IMG/VR virus record: IMGVR_UViG_3300045999_002215
Span: 1-58,591 of that record
Strand: one strand, 5' to 3'
Source of the DNA: a virus
Length of the DNA stretch: 58,591 nt
Shown here: positions 1-7,969 of the stretch, piece after piece
Layout: every line of letters begins with the position of its first letter
How positions within the stretch are numbered: position 1 is the stretch's first letter
Translations under genes and position numbers: made by a program
Notes under the pieces: model-generated
Databases searched by the model: none
The model's input: the letters and a program-made list of their open reading frames with translations, nothing else
What the model was told of the DNA's origin: nothing

Positions 1-1
1 A

Positions 2-127
2 GCCTATGCCGTTCAACCCGCCGAGCCCGGTGCTGTTCCAGCTCTTGGGCTTCTTAGTTGACGCGGGTAAGGGTGTGGTGCAGACCTCGTTTGAGAAGCT
101 GTCGGACCAGAACCCCAACCAGCCGGT
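2..127. repeat. terminal overlap, left copy
   Basis: These 126 bases are repeated exactly at 58466-58591. Both copies lie in the same reading frame inside the portal gene, so joining the ends gives one intact portal ORF. The length is close to a common assembly k-mer, which points to a circular assembly rather than a physical terminal repeat. Confidence 0.95.
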
Positions 128-1247
128 CGGCACGACGATGGCGCTGATTGAGCAGGGCATGGTTGTGTTCAGCAGCATTCACTCCCGGCTGCACAGCGCG
201 ATGGCCCGGTGCTTCAAGATCCTGCACCGCATCAACTCGGCTTACCTGACCGAAGAAGACGTCGAGGCTCAGGCTTCTGGGCTTGAGATTGATCCGTCTG
301 ACTTTGACGGCCCGCTGGACGTCATCCCTGTCAGCGACCCGGCGATCTTCAGCGAGACGCAGCGTTTCGCTCAGGTTCAGGCAATCATGCAGCGGGCACA
401 GGCGATGCCCCAGCTATATGACCCGCGTAAGGTCGAGCAGATGTTCCTGCGCACTCTCAAGGTGCCGAGCGAGGAGGTACTTCAGCCTGAGCCGGCAAAC
501 GAAGATCTTGACCCCGTTAGCGAGAACGTCGCAGCCGCGATGAGCCGCCCCATCTACGTGCTACCGCAGCAAGACCACATGGCGCACATCATGGCGCATA
601 TGGCGTTCTTGAAGTCGCCTCTGCTGGGCTCTAACCCGGCAATCATGCCGTCTTGCATTTACGCGCTGTCCCAGCACCTAAAGGACCACGTGTTGAACTA
701 TTACTTGGTCGAGGCGCACAGCGCCGTAGACCGGGCGCAGAGTGAAGAGCTGATCCAGGATGATGCCGAGCAGCAGGTTAAGCTGATTATTCAGGTGCAG
801 CAGCTTATCGAACAGCAACTCGGTGGCTTCGGTGAGCAGCTCACAGAACTCACCAAGTTCGCCGAACAGTACAAGCCGCAACCACCTATGCCGCCAGACA
901 ACAGCATGCAGATTGCACAGCTCAATGCGCAGCTCCAGGGTCAGTCGTTGCAGGAGCGCGCTCAGTACAACCAGATGCGCGTCCAGCTGGACCAGCAGAA
1001 GCTGCAGCAAACTCAGCAGCTCGAAGCCGCGAAGCTGGCCGACCGTCAGCAGGACCGCGCAGAGAAGCTGCAGTCGGAGCAGATCAAGCAGATGGCCGAG
1101 AACGAGCGCACCGCTGCAGACCTCGCTGCCCGCGAGCGCATGAACAAGGCAGACAACGATACCGCGAAACTGCTCGCCGCAGCCGAGATGGCCACGGGCG
1201 AGAGAGTCGCAGTGAGTACTGGTTCAGGCATCAACCCCAACCCCTAA
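3..1247 (+). CDS. portal protein, C-terminal part (gene wraps the contig ends)
   Basis: This is the C-terminal half of the head portal protein, the dodecameric ring at one vertex through which DNA is packaged and ejected. The N-terminal half is 57216-58591; joined through the terminal overlap the product is about 831 residues from the GTG start, close to the size of P22-type portals. The frame is open to the left edge; the ATG at 6 is internal. The C-terminal third (from roughly base 800) is very rich in Gln, Glu, Arg and Ala and should form a long coiled coil, as expected for a portal barrel or tail helix. It is followed after 12 bases by a small ORF with an AAGGAGAA ribosome site. Identification rests on position between terminase and scaffold, size and composition. 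Confidence 0.85.
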   Translation, partial: PMPFNPPSPVLFQLLGFLVDAGKGVVQTSFEKLSDQNPNQPVGTTMALIEQGMVVFSSIHSRLHSAMARCFKILHRINSAYLTEEDVEAQASGLEIDPSDFDGPLDVIPVSDPAIFSETQRFAQVQAIMQRAQAMPQLYDPRKVEQMFLRTLKVPSEEVLQPEPANEDLDPVSENVAAAMSRPIYVLPQQDHMAHIMAHMAFLKSPLLGSNPAIMPSCIYALSQHLKDHVLNYYLVEAHSAVDRAQSEELIQDDAEQQVKLIIQVQQLIEQQLGGFGEQLTELTKFAEQYKPQPPMPPDNSMQIAQLNAQLQGQSLQERAQYNQMRVQLDQQKLQQTQQLEAAKLADRQQDRAEKLQSEQIKQMAENERTAADLAARERMNKADNDTAKLLAAAEMATGERVAVSTGSGINPNP

Positions 1248-1259
1248 AAGGAGAACGTC

Positions 1260-1400
1260 ATGAGCGACGACCCCAACACGTCCAAAGAAGTCCAGATGAA
1301 CAGCGCCATGGTTAAGCAAAAGCACCGCATGGCGGCAGGCGAGAAGGTCGACGGGCAGTCGCTGCCCCCGGCCCCCAAGCCTGAAAAGAACCAAGCGTGA
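1260..1400 (+). CDS. small hypothetical protein (46 aa)
   Basis: A short ORF with a good ribosome site (AAGGAG seven bases before ATG) directly behind the portal gene. The product is hydrophilic, lacks membrane segments and ends in a Pro/Lys-rich tail (PPAPKPEK). Its stop overlaps the GTG start of the next gene (GTGA), which supports translational coupling. I do not recognise the family. It may be a minor head protein by position only. Confidence 0.6.
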   Translation: MSDDPNTSKEVQMNSAMVKQKHRMAAGEKVDGQSLPPAPKPEKNQA

Positions 1401-1594
1401 GTATTGAAGCCAAACTTCTAAACCGTCTCAAGGCAGAACAACAGCAGTTCGCCGTTGACGCCTTGAGACGGCCCCAAGATCGCGATGCCTTTGAGTACGG
1501 GTATCGTGTGGGCGTGGTGGCCGGTTATGAAGCCGCCGTTAATGTACTCTTGAAACTTCTAGATGAGGAGAAACATAGTGACAACGACCTCTGA
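1397..1594 (+). CDS. hypothetical protein (65 aa)
   Basis: The start is GTG at 1397, overlapping the stop of the preceding ORF. The product is a small, mainly alpha-helical soluble protein with the pattern RDAFEYGYRVGVVAGYEAAV in its middle. Its 3' end overlaps the start of the GroES-like gene by 17 bases, and the GAGGAG inside its last codons is the ribosome site of that gene. No function can be assigned; similar short proteins sit between portal and scaffold in other podoviruses. Confidence 0.65.
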   Translation: MSIEAKLLNRLKAEQQQFAVDALRRPQDRDAFEYGYRVGVVAGYEAAVNVLLKLLDEEKHSDNDL

Positions 1595-2003
1595 GAACGC
1601 AATGGAAAAGGCTTTCCCGGACGTGCATCCGGGCGTGCAGCCTTTCGGTAGCCGCGTTCTGGTTCAAATCCGCACCCCCAAGACCATGACGGCGGGCGGG
1701 CTAATTCTTCACAGCGAGTCGCGGGATACTGAGAAGTGGAACACGCAGGTGGCTAAGGTCATCAGCACGGGTCCGCTGGCCTTCAAGAACCGTAACACGC
1801 AGGAGAGCTGGCCCGAAGGTCAGTGGTGTAAACCCGGTGACTTCGTTCGTGTGCCCAAGTACGGCGGCGACCGTTGGGAAGTCCCTCTGGGTGAGCGCAC
1901 CGCGACCGGAGACATGGAATCTGCGATGTTTGTAATCTTTAACGACCTTGATATCATCGGGCAGGTGACCACTGACCCGCTGGCCATCAAGGCATTCATC
2001 TGA
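1578..2003 (+). CDS. GroES-like co-chaperonin
   Basis: The product (about 141 aa) resembles GroES/Cpn10. It begins with the family pattern PFGSRVLVQ, then has a flexible segment TMTAGGLIL at the place of the GroES mobile loop that contacts GroEL, and ends with GDFVRVPKYGG and a DLDIIG motif matching the closing beta strands. It is longer than bacterial GroES (about 97 aa), as are phage versions such as T4 gp31. The probable role is to cap host GroEL while the capsid protein folds; it sits between portal and scaffold genes. I choose GTG 1578 because GAGGAG lies seven bases upstream; an in-frame ATG at 1563 lacks a ribosome site. Confidence 0.85.
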   Translation: MTTTSENAMEKAFPDVHPGVQPFGSRVLVQIRTPKTMTAGGLILHSESRDTEKWNTQVAKVISTGPLAFKNRNTQESWPEGQWCKPGDFVRVPKYGGDRWEVPLGERTATGDMESAMFVIFNDLDIIGQVTTDPLAIKAFI

Positions 2004-2017
2004 AAAGGAGATGAACA

Positions 2018-2986
2018 ATGGCTGAAGCACTTCGCGAAGACGATGACAACGACGAAGATATCGTCATCATTGAAGACGAGAGCAAGCTCTCTCAGAACGT
2101 CGAAGACGACGATGATGATCAGGAAGACGACCCCGTTGCCCGGTCTGACGATGACGATGACGACAGCGGAGACGAACGCGAGGCGATTCGCGAGCGCCGT
2201 CGTCTTGAGAAACAAGAACGCAAGGTGCGCCGCGACGAGGCCATCAAGCGTGACAAACTTGAACTGGACTTCCTGCGCAAGCGCAACGACGACCTCGAGC
2301 GCCGCGTGTCGGCTCAAGAGCAGCGCACCCACAAGCTGGACCTGAGCGCGTTTGACGCTGAGATTGCTCAGGCGACAAAAGAAGCCGATATGGCTGAACG
2401 TGTCATTGCCAAGGCGGTGGCTGCGGGTAACGGCGAAGACGTCACCCAGGCCATGCGCTATCGCGACCAAGCGTTGGCTAAGATCCAGCAGCTGAACGCG
2501 CAGAAGACCCAAGTCGCAGCGCAGCGTCCTCAGTCTCAACCGCAGCAGATTGACGACATCACGATGAGCTACGCGAAAGAGTTCATCGCGGACCATCCCT
2601 GGTACGACGCACAGGGCCGCGACGAAGACTCCGCCATCGTCATCGCGATTGACCAGTCGCTCGCCAAAGACGGCTACGACCCGCGCTCCTCCGACTACTG
2701 GGACGAGCTGCGCCGTCGCGCCGCGCGCCGACTGCCGGAACGCTTTGCCCCCAAGACAAAGCGCCCCGCCAACACTGAAGAACGTAACGAACCGCGTCGC
2801 GAACCCAGGGGTGGACCTGCTGTGGGTTCGGGCCGTGAACATGCTCCTGCCAGCACTCGCAAGGAGATTTACGTCTCCCCGGAGCGCAAGCAGGCGTTGG
2901 TAGAGGCAGGAGTATGGGATGACCCCGTGCTGCGTGCCAAGTACGTCAAGCGTTATGCCGAGTACGATCGGCTGAACCGCGCGTGA
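2018..2986 (+). CDS. capsid scaffolding protein
   Basis: A 322-residue protein with an extremely acidic N-terminus (runs of Asp/Glu to about residue 55), then a long basic coiled coil (about 55-175, rich in Arg, Lys, Glu, Gln) and a basic C-terminal region ending in YVKRYAEYDRLNRA. This charge layout and the position between portal and capsid genes are typical of internal scaffolds that shape the procapsid and leave before DNA entry. AAAAGGAG precedes the ATG. The assignment is by composition and context; no enzymatic motif is visible. Confidence 0.8.
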   Translation: MAEALREDDDNDEDIVIIEDESKLSQNVEDDDDDQEDDPVARSDDDDDDSGDEREAIRERRRLEKQERKVRRDEAIKRDKLELDFLRKRNDDLERRVSAQEQRTHKLDLSAFDAEIAQATKEADMAERVIAKAVAAGNGEDVTQAMRYRDQALAKIQQLNAQKTQVAAQRPQSQPQQIDDITMSYAKEFIADHPWYDAQGRDEDSAIVIAIDQSLAKDGYDPRSSDYWDELRRRAARRLPERFAPKTKRPANTEERNEPRREPRGGPAVGSGREHAPASTRKEIYVSPERKQALVEAGVWDDPVLRAKYVKRYAEYDRLNRA

Positions 2987-2992
2987 GAGGGC

Positions 2993-3021
2993 TTGCCTTT
3001 TCAACTTTTCCACCCTATACT
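2993..3021 (+). promoter_or_regulatory. sigma70-type promoter, TTGCCT-17-TATACT
   Basis: The -35 box TTGCCT is at 2993-2998 and the -10 box TATACT at 3016-3021 with a 17-base spacer. It lies between scaffold and the next head gene, so it should give extra transcription of the capsid block. It belongs to the recurring promoter family of this genome. Confidence 0.75.
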
Positions 3022-3050
3022 TCAATCAATCGCTGGAAGGAGCGAGTAAC

Positions 3051-3581
3051 ATGACCGACGAACGCCTGAAGAAATCCGCTGGAGAAGGCCGCGAAAATAG
3101 AGCGATGCTAGATCGTTCTGTAACTGAGAATCGCGAAATTTCCGATGAAGAGCGGGTTGAAATGTTCCGTCAGCAGTTTTTTCAGTCCTCTCTACCGGAC
3201 TTGCCTAAAATCCCCGGCTGGCATATGTGCTGGCTGACTACCACTAACCCGCGCGACTCCATCCACATGCGGATGCGTCTGGGTTATGAACCCGTGAAGC
3301 CGGAAGACATTCCCGGCTGGGACTACGCCACGCTGAAGACCGGCGACTGGACGGGGTTCATTGGTGTTAATGAGATGCTCGCATTCAAGCTGCCGATTTC
3401 TCTCTATGAGAAGTACATGCTTGAGGCACATCACCATGCACCGTTGCGCGAGGAAGAGAAGCTCACCGACACGGCTGAGTTCTTGGAGCAGCAGGCGCGA
3501 TCCTCAAAGTCAAAGCTGCAGATTGGGGAAGGCAACTTGGAGATGGGACATGACCGAGAGGCCATGTTTGACCTCTCATGA
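3051..3581 (+). CDS. hypothetical head-region protein (176 aa)
   Basis: A soluble 176-residue protein preceded by a good GGAAGGAG site and placed just downstream of a strong promoter. The middle contains an aromatic-rich stretch (IPGWHMCWLTTTNPRD) followed by LPISLYEKYMLEAHH; the C-terminal third is helical and charged. I do not recognise a characterised family. By position between scaffold and capsid genes it is probably a structural or assembly protein of the head. Confidence 0.7.
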   Translation: MTDERLKKSAGEGRENRAMLDRSVTENREISDEERVEMFRQQFFQSSLPDLPKIPGWHMCWLTTTNPRDSIHMRMRLGYEPVKPEDIPGWDYATLKTGDWTGFIGVNEMLAFKLPISLYEKYMLEAHHHAPLREEEKLTDTAEFLEQQARSSKSKLQIGEGNLEMGHDREAMFDLS

Positions 3582-3611
3582 CGCAACCCTTTGACCAAAT
3601 AGGAGGTCACT

Positions 3612-4205
3612 ATGTCTTCGACTAGCGCACCCTTTGGTTTTCGTCCGTCTTACCACAACAGTGGCCAGATGCGCCCGAAAGCCTATGTAATCGCTAGCAC
3701 TTATGCGGCCAACATTTTCTCGGGCGATCCCGTGAAGTTGACCGACAACGGTGTTATCCAGCTCGGCACCAGCGATGGTACCCGCTCCGGCACGACCGAC
3801 GGCATCACGCTGCTCGGCATCTTTGCCGGTTGCCAGTACCTCGACGCCTCGGGCAAGCCCACCATCAGCCCCTTCTGGCCTTCGGGCGCTACAGGCACGG
3901 AGATCGTTGCCTGGGTGTACGACGACCCGGAAACGCTGTACGACGTTCAGTACACCAACCCTTCGGCTGGCACCACGGTGCAAACCGCTGTCGGCGAAGA
4001 GTGCGACTGGACTGTGGCCTCGCCGGGTGGCTCGACCCAAACCGGTCTGAGCACCACCCAACTCACCGCGATCCAGTCGACTTCTGGCCAGTTCCAGATC
4101 ACCGGCTTCGCATACAACATCAACGACTCTTTGACTGATGCCTACGTCACGGTTACCGTTCGTCTGAACGAAGCCGCGTACAAGGCCGCTGTCAACAGCA
4201 TTTAA
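3612..4205 (+). CDS. putative capsid decoration/stabilisation protein
   Basis: A 197-residue beta-rich protein (many Thr, Ser, Gly, Tyr; few charged residues) immediately upstream of the major capsid gene. Small beta-strand proteins at this position usually decorate or cement the outer capsid surface. The N-terminus SSTSAPFGFRPSYHNSG is typical of a class of proteins seen next to capsid genes in environmental phages. An AGGAGG site lies just before the ATG. Role is inferred from composition and position. Confidence 0.6.
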   Translation: MSSTSAPFGFRPSYHNSGQMRPKAYVIASTYAANIFSGDPVKLTDNGVIQLGTSDGTRSGTTDGITLLGIFAGCQYLDASGKPTISPFWPSGATGTEIVAWVYDDPETLYDVQYTNPSAGTTVQTAVGEECDWTVASPGGSTQTGLSTTQLTAIQSTSGQFQITGFAYNINDSLTDAYVTVTVRLNEAAYKAAVNSI

Positions 4206-4219
4206 GGAGGGCTTGAGTC

Positions 4220-5134
4220 ATGGCTACCCCTATGCGCAGTACTGACTTTCGGTCAGTAGTCGAGCCTATCCTTAACGAAGTGTTCGACGGCGTCTACAAC
4301 CAGCGCGCCGACGAATGGAACATGGTGTTCCGTGAGCAGAAAGGCATTCCGCGCAACTACCATGAAGAGCCCGTGCTCTATGGTTTTGGCGCAGCGCCCG
4401 AACTGCCCGACGGCATGGCTGTGTCCTACCAGTCCGGCGGCGTGCTGTTCCTGCAGCGCTACCTCTACAAGGTCTACGGTCTGGCATTCAGCTTGACCAA
4501 GGTTCTCGTCGAGGACGGCGATCACATTCGTATCGGTCAGACCTACGCCAAGCACTTGGCTCAGTCGCTGATCGAAACGAAGGAAACGCTGGGTGCCAAC
4601 ATCCTGAACCGCGCCTTCAACGCTGCCTACCCCGGCGGCGACGGTGTGGCTCTGGTGAGCAACTCGCACCCCATCGTCAACGGCACCTTCAGCAACCAGC
4701 TGACCACGCCTGCGGCTCTGTCGCAGACCTCGTTGGAGCAGTTGCTCATTCAGATCCGCAACGCTGTTGACAACAACGGCAAGCGTATCCGTCTGACGCC
4801 GAAGAAGATCGTGACTGGCCCGTCGAACGTCTTCCAAGCAGAAGTGCTGCTGAAGTCGGTTCTGCGTACCGGCACCGCCGACAACGACATCAACCCCGTG
4901 AAGTCCATGGGTCTGCTGTCGGACGGCCAAGCCAACCTGTCGCGTATCACCTCGACCACCGCTTGGTGGATTCAGACCGACGCTCCCGAAGGTCTGAAGC
5001 TGCTCATGCGTCGTGGCCTTGAAAAGTCGATGGAAGGTGACTTCGAAACCGACTCGATGCGCTACAAGGCAACCGAGCGTTACGTGTTCGGCTGGACCGA
5101 CCCGCGCGGCGTCTACGGCACCGCAGGCGTGTAA
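4220..5134 (+). CDS. major capsid protein (HK97 fold, Mu gpT-like)
   Basis: A 304-residue protein resembling the Mu gpT class of major head proteins: N-terminal helix with RSVVEPILNEVFDGVYNQ, a GFGAAPELPDG segment, a long helix region with SLIETKETLGANILNRAF, and a C-terminal beta region ending YVFGWTDPRGVYG. It should assemble the icosahedral shell with the scaffold encoded upstream. The gene has a strong TAAGGAGGGC site, high codon regularity, and is followed at once by an intrinsic terminator, as expected for the most expressed late gene. Confidence 0.85.
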   Translation: MATPMRSTDFRSVVEPILNEVFDGVYNQRADEWNMVFREQKGIPRNYHEEPVLYGFGAAPELPDGMAVSYQSGGVLFLQRYLYKVYGLAFSLTKVLVEDGDHIRIGQTYAKHLAQSLIETKETLGANILNRAFNAAYPGGDGVALVSNSHPIVNGTFSNQLTTPAALSQTSLEQLLIQIRNAVDNNGKRIRLTPKKIVTGPSNVFQAEVLLKSVLRTGTADNDINPVKSMGLLSDGQANLSRITSTTAWWIQTDAPEGLKLLMRRGLEKSMEGDFETDSMRYKATERYVFGWTDPRGVYGTAGV

Positions 5135-5142
5135 AACAGATC

Positions 5143-5168
5143 GGGGGAGCCTAGTGCTCCCCCTTTCT
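5143..5168 (+). terminator. intrinsic terminator after the capsid gene
   Basis: A perfect 8-bp stem GGGGGAGC/GCTCCCCC (5143-5150 and 5156-5163) with a CTAGT loop is followed by TTTCT. It stands nine bases after the capsid stop codon. Confidence 0.85.
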
Positions 5169-5174
5169 ACAATC

Positions 5175-5208
5175 CCGAGGACCACTCGGTGTGTTAGACA
5201 GTCCTCGG
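5175..5208. repeat. inverted repeat CCGAGGAC/GTCCTCGG
   Basis: Two perfect 8-base arms (5175-5182, 5201-5208) flank 18 bases between the capsid terminator and the next gene. No T-run follows, so it is more likely an RNA processing or protein-binding element than a terminator. Purpose unknown. Confidence 0.5.
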
Positions 5209-5258
5209 CTGACGTCATGCAGACTAACGCACCACAACTCGCATGAGAGGAATCTAAA

Positions 5259-5642
5259 ATGGCTTCGACTACTTTCTCCGGTCCCGTTACCTCGACCAAC
5301 GGCTTCATCGGCGCTATGACTGGCAACGTGACTGGCAACCTCACGGGTGACGTGTTTGCCTCGGTTCAATCCCTGTCCGGTGCTGGCGCTGTCAACGTGA
5401 CCGACATGCTGACCTCCCTGACCACCACCGGCGCGACGCAGGCTCTGACTCTCGCCAACGGCGGATCTGGCCAAATCAAGGTCATCGTTCACACCGTAGA
5501 TGGCGGCTCGGCTGTCCTGACCCCCACCACCAAGATTGGCTTCTCGACCATCACCTTCACGGGTGTCGGCGAGTCGGCCACGCTGATCTACACCGCTGCC
5601 GGATGGGCTATCATGGCTCTGAACGGCGCAGTAGCAGCCTAA
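5259..5642 (+). CDS. putative head decoration or fibre protein (127 aa)
   Basis: A small protein almost without charged residues, very rich in Thr, Gly, Ser and Val, with the repeated motif TGNVTGNLTGDV in the N-terminal third and a predicted all-beta C-terminal part. This composition is typical of trimeric head fibres or decoration proteins. It has its own ribosome site (AGAGGAAT), is bounded upstream and downstream by intrinsic terminators, and so forms a separately dosed transcription unit next to the capsid gene. Role inferred. Confidence 0.6.
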   Translation: MASTTFSGPVTSTNGFIGAMTGNVTGNLTGDVFASVQSLSGAGAVNVTDMLTSLTTTGATQALTLANGGSGQIKVIVHTVDGGSAVLTPTTKIGFSTITFTGVGESATLIYTAAGWAIMALNGAVAA

Positions 5643-5653
5643 TCGGTGAAACC

Positions 5654-5681
5654 GAGGGGGCCATGAGCGCCCCCTCTTTTT
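5654..5681 (+). terminator. intrinsic terminator
   Basis: Stem GAGGGGGC/GCCCCCTC (5654-5661, 5669-5676), seven-base loop, then TTTTT. It lies directly behind the 127-residue protein gene. Confidence 0.9.
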
Positions 5682-5692
5682 AGGAGATAGGT

Positions 5693-6106
5693 ATGGCCGA
5701 CGCTGTTACTTCACAAACGATTCTTGACGGTGAGCGGTTGTTCATCGGAAAGTTCACCAACATCTCTGACGGAGGCGGTGAAACTGCGGTCGTGAAGATC
5801 GACGTTTCAACCCTGCAACCGAACGCTGCCGGAAACGCTTGCAACGGAGTCAAGATTAACAAAATTTGGTCTACGACGCATGGTCTAGAAATCAGAATTT
5901 TGTTCGACGCGACAACTGATGCGTTTGCTTGGATGATCCCGCAAAACTCAAATTACTTCATGGACTTTTCGTCGTTTGGCGGTCTGCCTAGCAACGCAGG
6001 TGCAGGGGTTACGGGAGATGTGGCGTTCACCACGCTTGACGCAAGCAACGGTGACATGTACAGCGTCGTTCTTGAGTGCATAAAGACTTACGGCACGCAG
6101 CCGTAA
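5693..6106 (+). CDS. hypothetical structural protein (137 aa)
   Basis: A 137-residue soluble protein with alternating hydrophobic and polar residues suggesting a beta-sandwich, and few charges. TAGGAGAT precedes the ATG; the upstream terminator ends only 11 bases before it, so its mRNA must read through or start nearby. I do not recognise a family. Its place among head genes suggests a minor virion component. Confidence 0.65.
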   Translation: MADAVTSQTILDGERLFIGKFTNISDGGGETAVVKIDVSTLQPNAAGNACNGVKINKIWSTTHGLEIRILFDATTDAFAWMIPQNSNYFMDFSSFGGLPSNAGAGVTGDVAFTTLDASNGDMYSVVLECIKTYGTQP

Positions 6107-6146
6107 AGCAATCGCATGACAAATATCACTCAGGTAGGAGCGTGAG

Positions 6147-6890
6147 ATGAGCAAGTCGTTAAAGTATGTGTCCGACTTCCAGTTCCCGACAGAATGCGGG
6201 TTTACTGGTTCGTCCGGCAAAACTATGGTCAAAGGTTATGCTCGCGGCGGTCACGCCGACGTAGCCCAAGACAAGGCAATGATGAAACAAATGGCTAAAG
6301 CCGACGTCACAAAAGACAAGGCTATGGTCAAAGCTGCCGTGCAAAAGCATGAAAAGAGCCTGCACAAGGGTGAGCCTCTCACCAAGATGGCGATGGGCGG
6401 TTATGCTGAAGGCGGCGCTAAGAAGGCGATGGCTAACGAGCGCGCAGAGATGTCCCGCATCAAGCAGGAAACCCGCAGCGAGCGTAAAGACGCTGGCGAG
6501 GAAATGTCGCGGGTCCGTAAGGAAATGCGCTACGACGAGGCCAAGCTGAAAAGCGACCGTCCGATGCGCAAGCAGTATCCGACAAACCGTAGCGAACCGA
6601 TGATCAAAGCAATGGCTGGCGGTATGATCAAAGACCGCAGCAAGCTGGGCATTGAGGGTAACAAGAACCCCGGTGAGACCAAAATGCACACCGCACCAGA
6701 CCTCCCCGGCCCGAAGACCATGATGAAGCGCGGCGGTATGACCCCGAAGCAAGAAGCCAAGGTCGGCAAGGTCATGGGCGAGTACAAGGCCGGTGAACTG
6801 CACTCGGGTAGCAAGTCTGGCCCGATGGTGAAGAGCCGTAAGCAGGCTGTCGCTATCGCGATGTCTGAGGCGGGCAAGAAAAGAAAGTGA
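6147..6890 (+). CDS. basic protein with C-terminal DUF6496-like domain
   Basis: A 247-residue, strongly basic protein rich in Lys, Met, Gly and Ala. The middle has repeated charged helices (AEMSRIKQETRSERKDAGEE) and several glycine motifs (KGYARGG, MAMGGYAEGG, KAMAGGMIK). The last 45 residues, with HSGSKSGPMVKSRKQAVAIA and SEAGKKRK, match the DUF6496 pattern found in phage and bacterial proteins of unknown function. The positive charge suggests contact with nucleic acid or packaging in the head. TAGGAGCG is the ribosome site. A promoter starts two bases after its stop codon. Confidence 0.7.
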   Translation: MSKSLKYVSDFQFPTECGFTGSSGKTMVKGYARGGHADVAQDKAMMKQMAKADVTKDKAMVKAAVQKHEKSLHKGEPLTKMAMGGYAEGGAKKAMANERAEMSRIKQETRSERKDAGEEMSRVRKEMRYDEAKLKSDRPMRKQYPTNRSEPMIKAMAGGMIKDRSKLGIEGNKNPGETKMHTAPDLPGPKTMMKRGGMTPKQEAKVGKVMGEYKAGELHSGSKSGPMVKSRKQAVAIAMSEAGKKRK

Positions 6891-6891
6891 C

Positions 6892-6920
6892 TTGCTCTTT
6901 CATCGGTGTTGAGCTATAAT
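6892..6920 (+). promoter_or_regulatory. sigma70-type promoter, TTGCTC-17-TATAAT
   Basis: -35 TTGCTC at 6892-6897 and perfect -10 TATAAT at 6915-6920, spacer 17. It drives the connector gene at 6986 and probably the fibre block behind it. Confidence 0.75.
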
Positions 6921-6985
6921 TCACCGAAAGACCTCCACGGGCGTGCTGAACCAGCGGCCAGCTTTGATCACACAGCGGAGAAAGC

Positions 6986-7969
6986 ATGGCGTATTCTGGT
7001 AATGTGAGCGGCACGACGTTCAACGCTCTGAAGGTGGTAGATCACGCCTTCAGGCGTTGTCGCCTGCCCGCCCAAGCCATCACGGCGGAGATGCATGACT
7101 ACGCGCTTGATTCGCTGTATCTCATGCTCTCCGAGCTGGCTAACATCAAGACGCCGAGCTGGTGCATTGAACAGCTCATCCTTCCCATGTATGAGAACCA
7201 ACCGCTAATCACCCTGCCACCGGGCACAGTTGAGGTCCTGAACCTGAACTACCGGGTGCTGCAGCTCCTGAGCGGGGCTTCGGTCACCACTTCCACTAGC
7301 TATACCGTTAACTTCACGACGGCGACGGTGGTGAACACGGTTGGCATCAAGTGGTCTGCGGCTGCGGTTCCCGTCAACTTCCAAGTCAGTACTAACGGCT
7401 CTTCGTGGACGACCGTGGGAACATCAAGCGTGGCGGCGTCTGCCGGTGAGATTACGTGGACCGACATTAGCGGGGCGTTGGCCTATGCCTACTTCCGCAT
7501 CGTGGCTACCGCCGGAACCCTGAACTATTCGGCGATCACGCTGGGCAACCTGCCGCAGCAGATCCCGCTCGGGCAGTTGAACCGCGACTCGTACGTGAAC
7601 CAGTCGAACCTGCAGTTCCCCGGTCGCCCCAGCAACTACTACTTCCAGCGCGACCTGCCGGAGCCGGTTGTCAACTTGTGGCCCGCGCCGTTCTCTGCGG
7701 CAGAGCAAGCTCAGTTGATCTTGTGGCGCCACCGGCAGATCATGGACACCGAGAACCTCCAGCAAGAAGTTGAGGTGCCCCAGCGCTGGCTGCAAGCGAT
7801 CATCGACGGTCTGGCCAGCAAGGTCGCTGCCGAGACCCCACAGGTCGACATGAACCTCATGCCCCTGCTTGAACAGCGCGCTAACATAAGCATGCAACGT
7901 GCCTGGGACGGCGACAATGACGGCTCGCCGATTCAGATCAATCCCGGTATTTCGGCGTACACACGATGA
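6986..7969 (+). CDS. head-tail connector, P22 gp4-like, with inserted beta domain
   Basis: The first 85 residues and last 125 residues resemble P22 gp4-type packaged-DNA stabilisation/tail adaptor proteins: a helical N-terminus (ALKVVDHAFRRCRLPAQAI, DSLYLMLSELANI) and a C-terminal part with RPSNYYFQRDLPEPVVNLWP, QLILWRHRQIMD and ERANISMQRAWDGD. Such proteins ring the portal after packaging. Between them (about residues 95-190) is a separate beta domain with NFQVSTNGSSWTTVG and AYFRIVATAG, a pattern reminiscent of discoidin/F5-8C folds, probably displayed on the outside. Its stop overlaps the next start by four bases. Confidence 0.7.
   Translation: MAYSGNVSGTTFNALKVVDHAFRRCRLPAQAITAEMHDYALDSLYLMLSELANIKTPSWCIEQLILPMYENQPLITLPPGTVEVLNLNYRVLQLLSGASVTTSTSYTVNFTTATVVNTVGIKWSAAAVPVNFQVSTNGSSWTTVGTSSVAASAGEITWTDISGALAYAYFRIVATAGTLNYSAITLGNLPQQIPLGQLNRDSYVNQSNLQFPGRPSNYYFQRDLPEPVVNLWPAPFSAAEQAQLILWRHRQIMDTENLQQEVEVPQRWLQAIIDGLASKVAAETPQVDMNLMPLLEQRANISMQRAWDGDNDGSPIQINPGISAYTR

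Noticed and set aside
2-127. Physical direct terminal repeat of the virion genome
   Set aside because: It lies inside the portal gene, its length is near an assembly k-mer, and the terminase type suggests headful packaging; assembly circularity explains it better.
1820-3025. 401-residue minus-strand ORF opposite the scaffold gene
   Set aside because: It is the mirror of a highly acidic repeat-coded protein and overlaps two well-supported genes; no ribosome site and improbable composition.
4253-5344. 363-residue minus-strand ORF opposite the major capsid gene
   Set aside because: Long only because GC-rich codons leave few stops on the opposite strand; covers a clearly identified capsid gene and two terminator hairpins.
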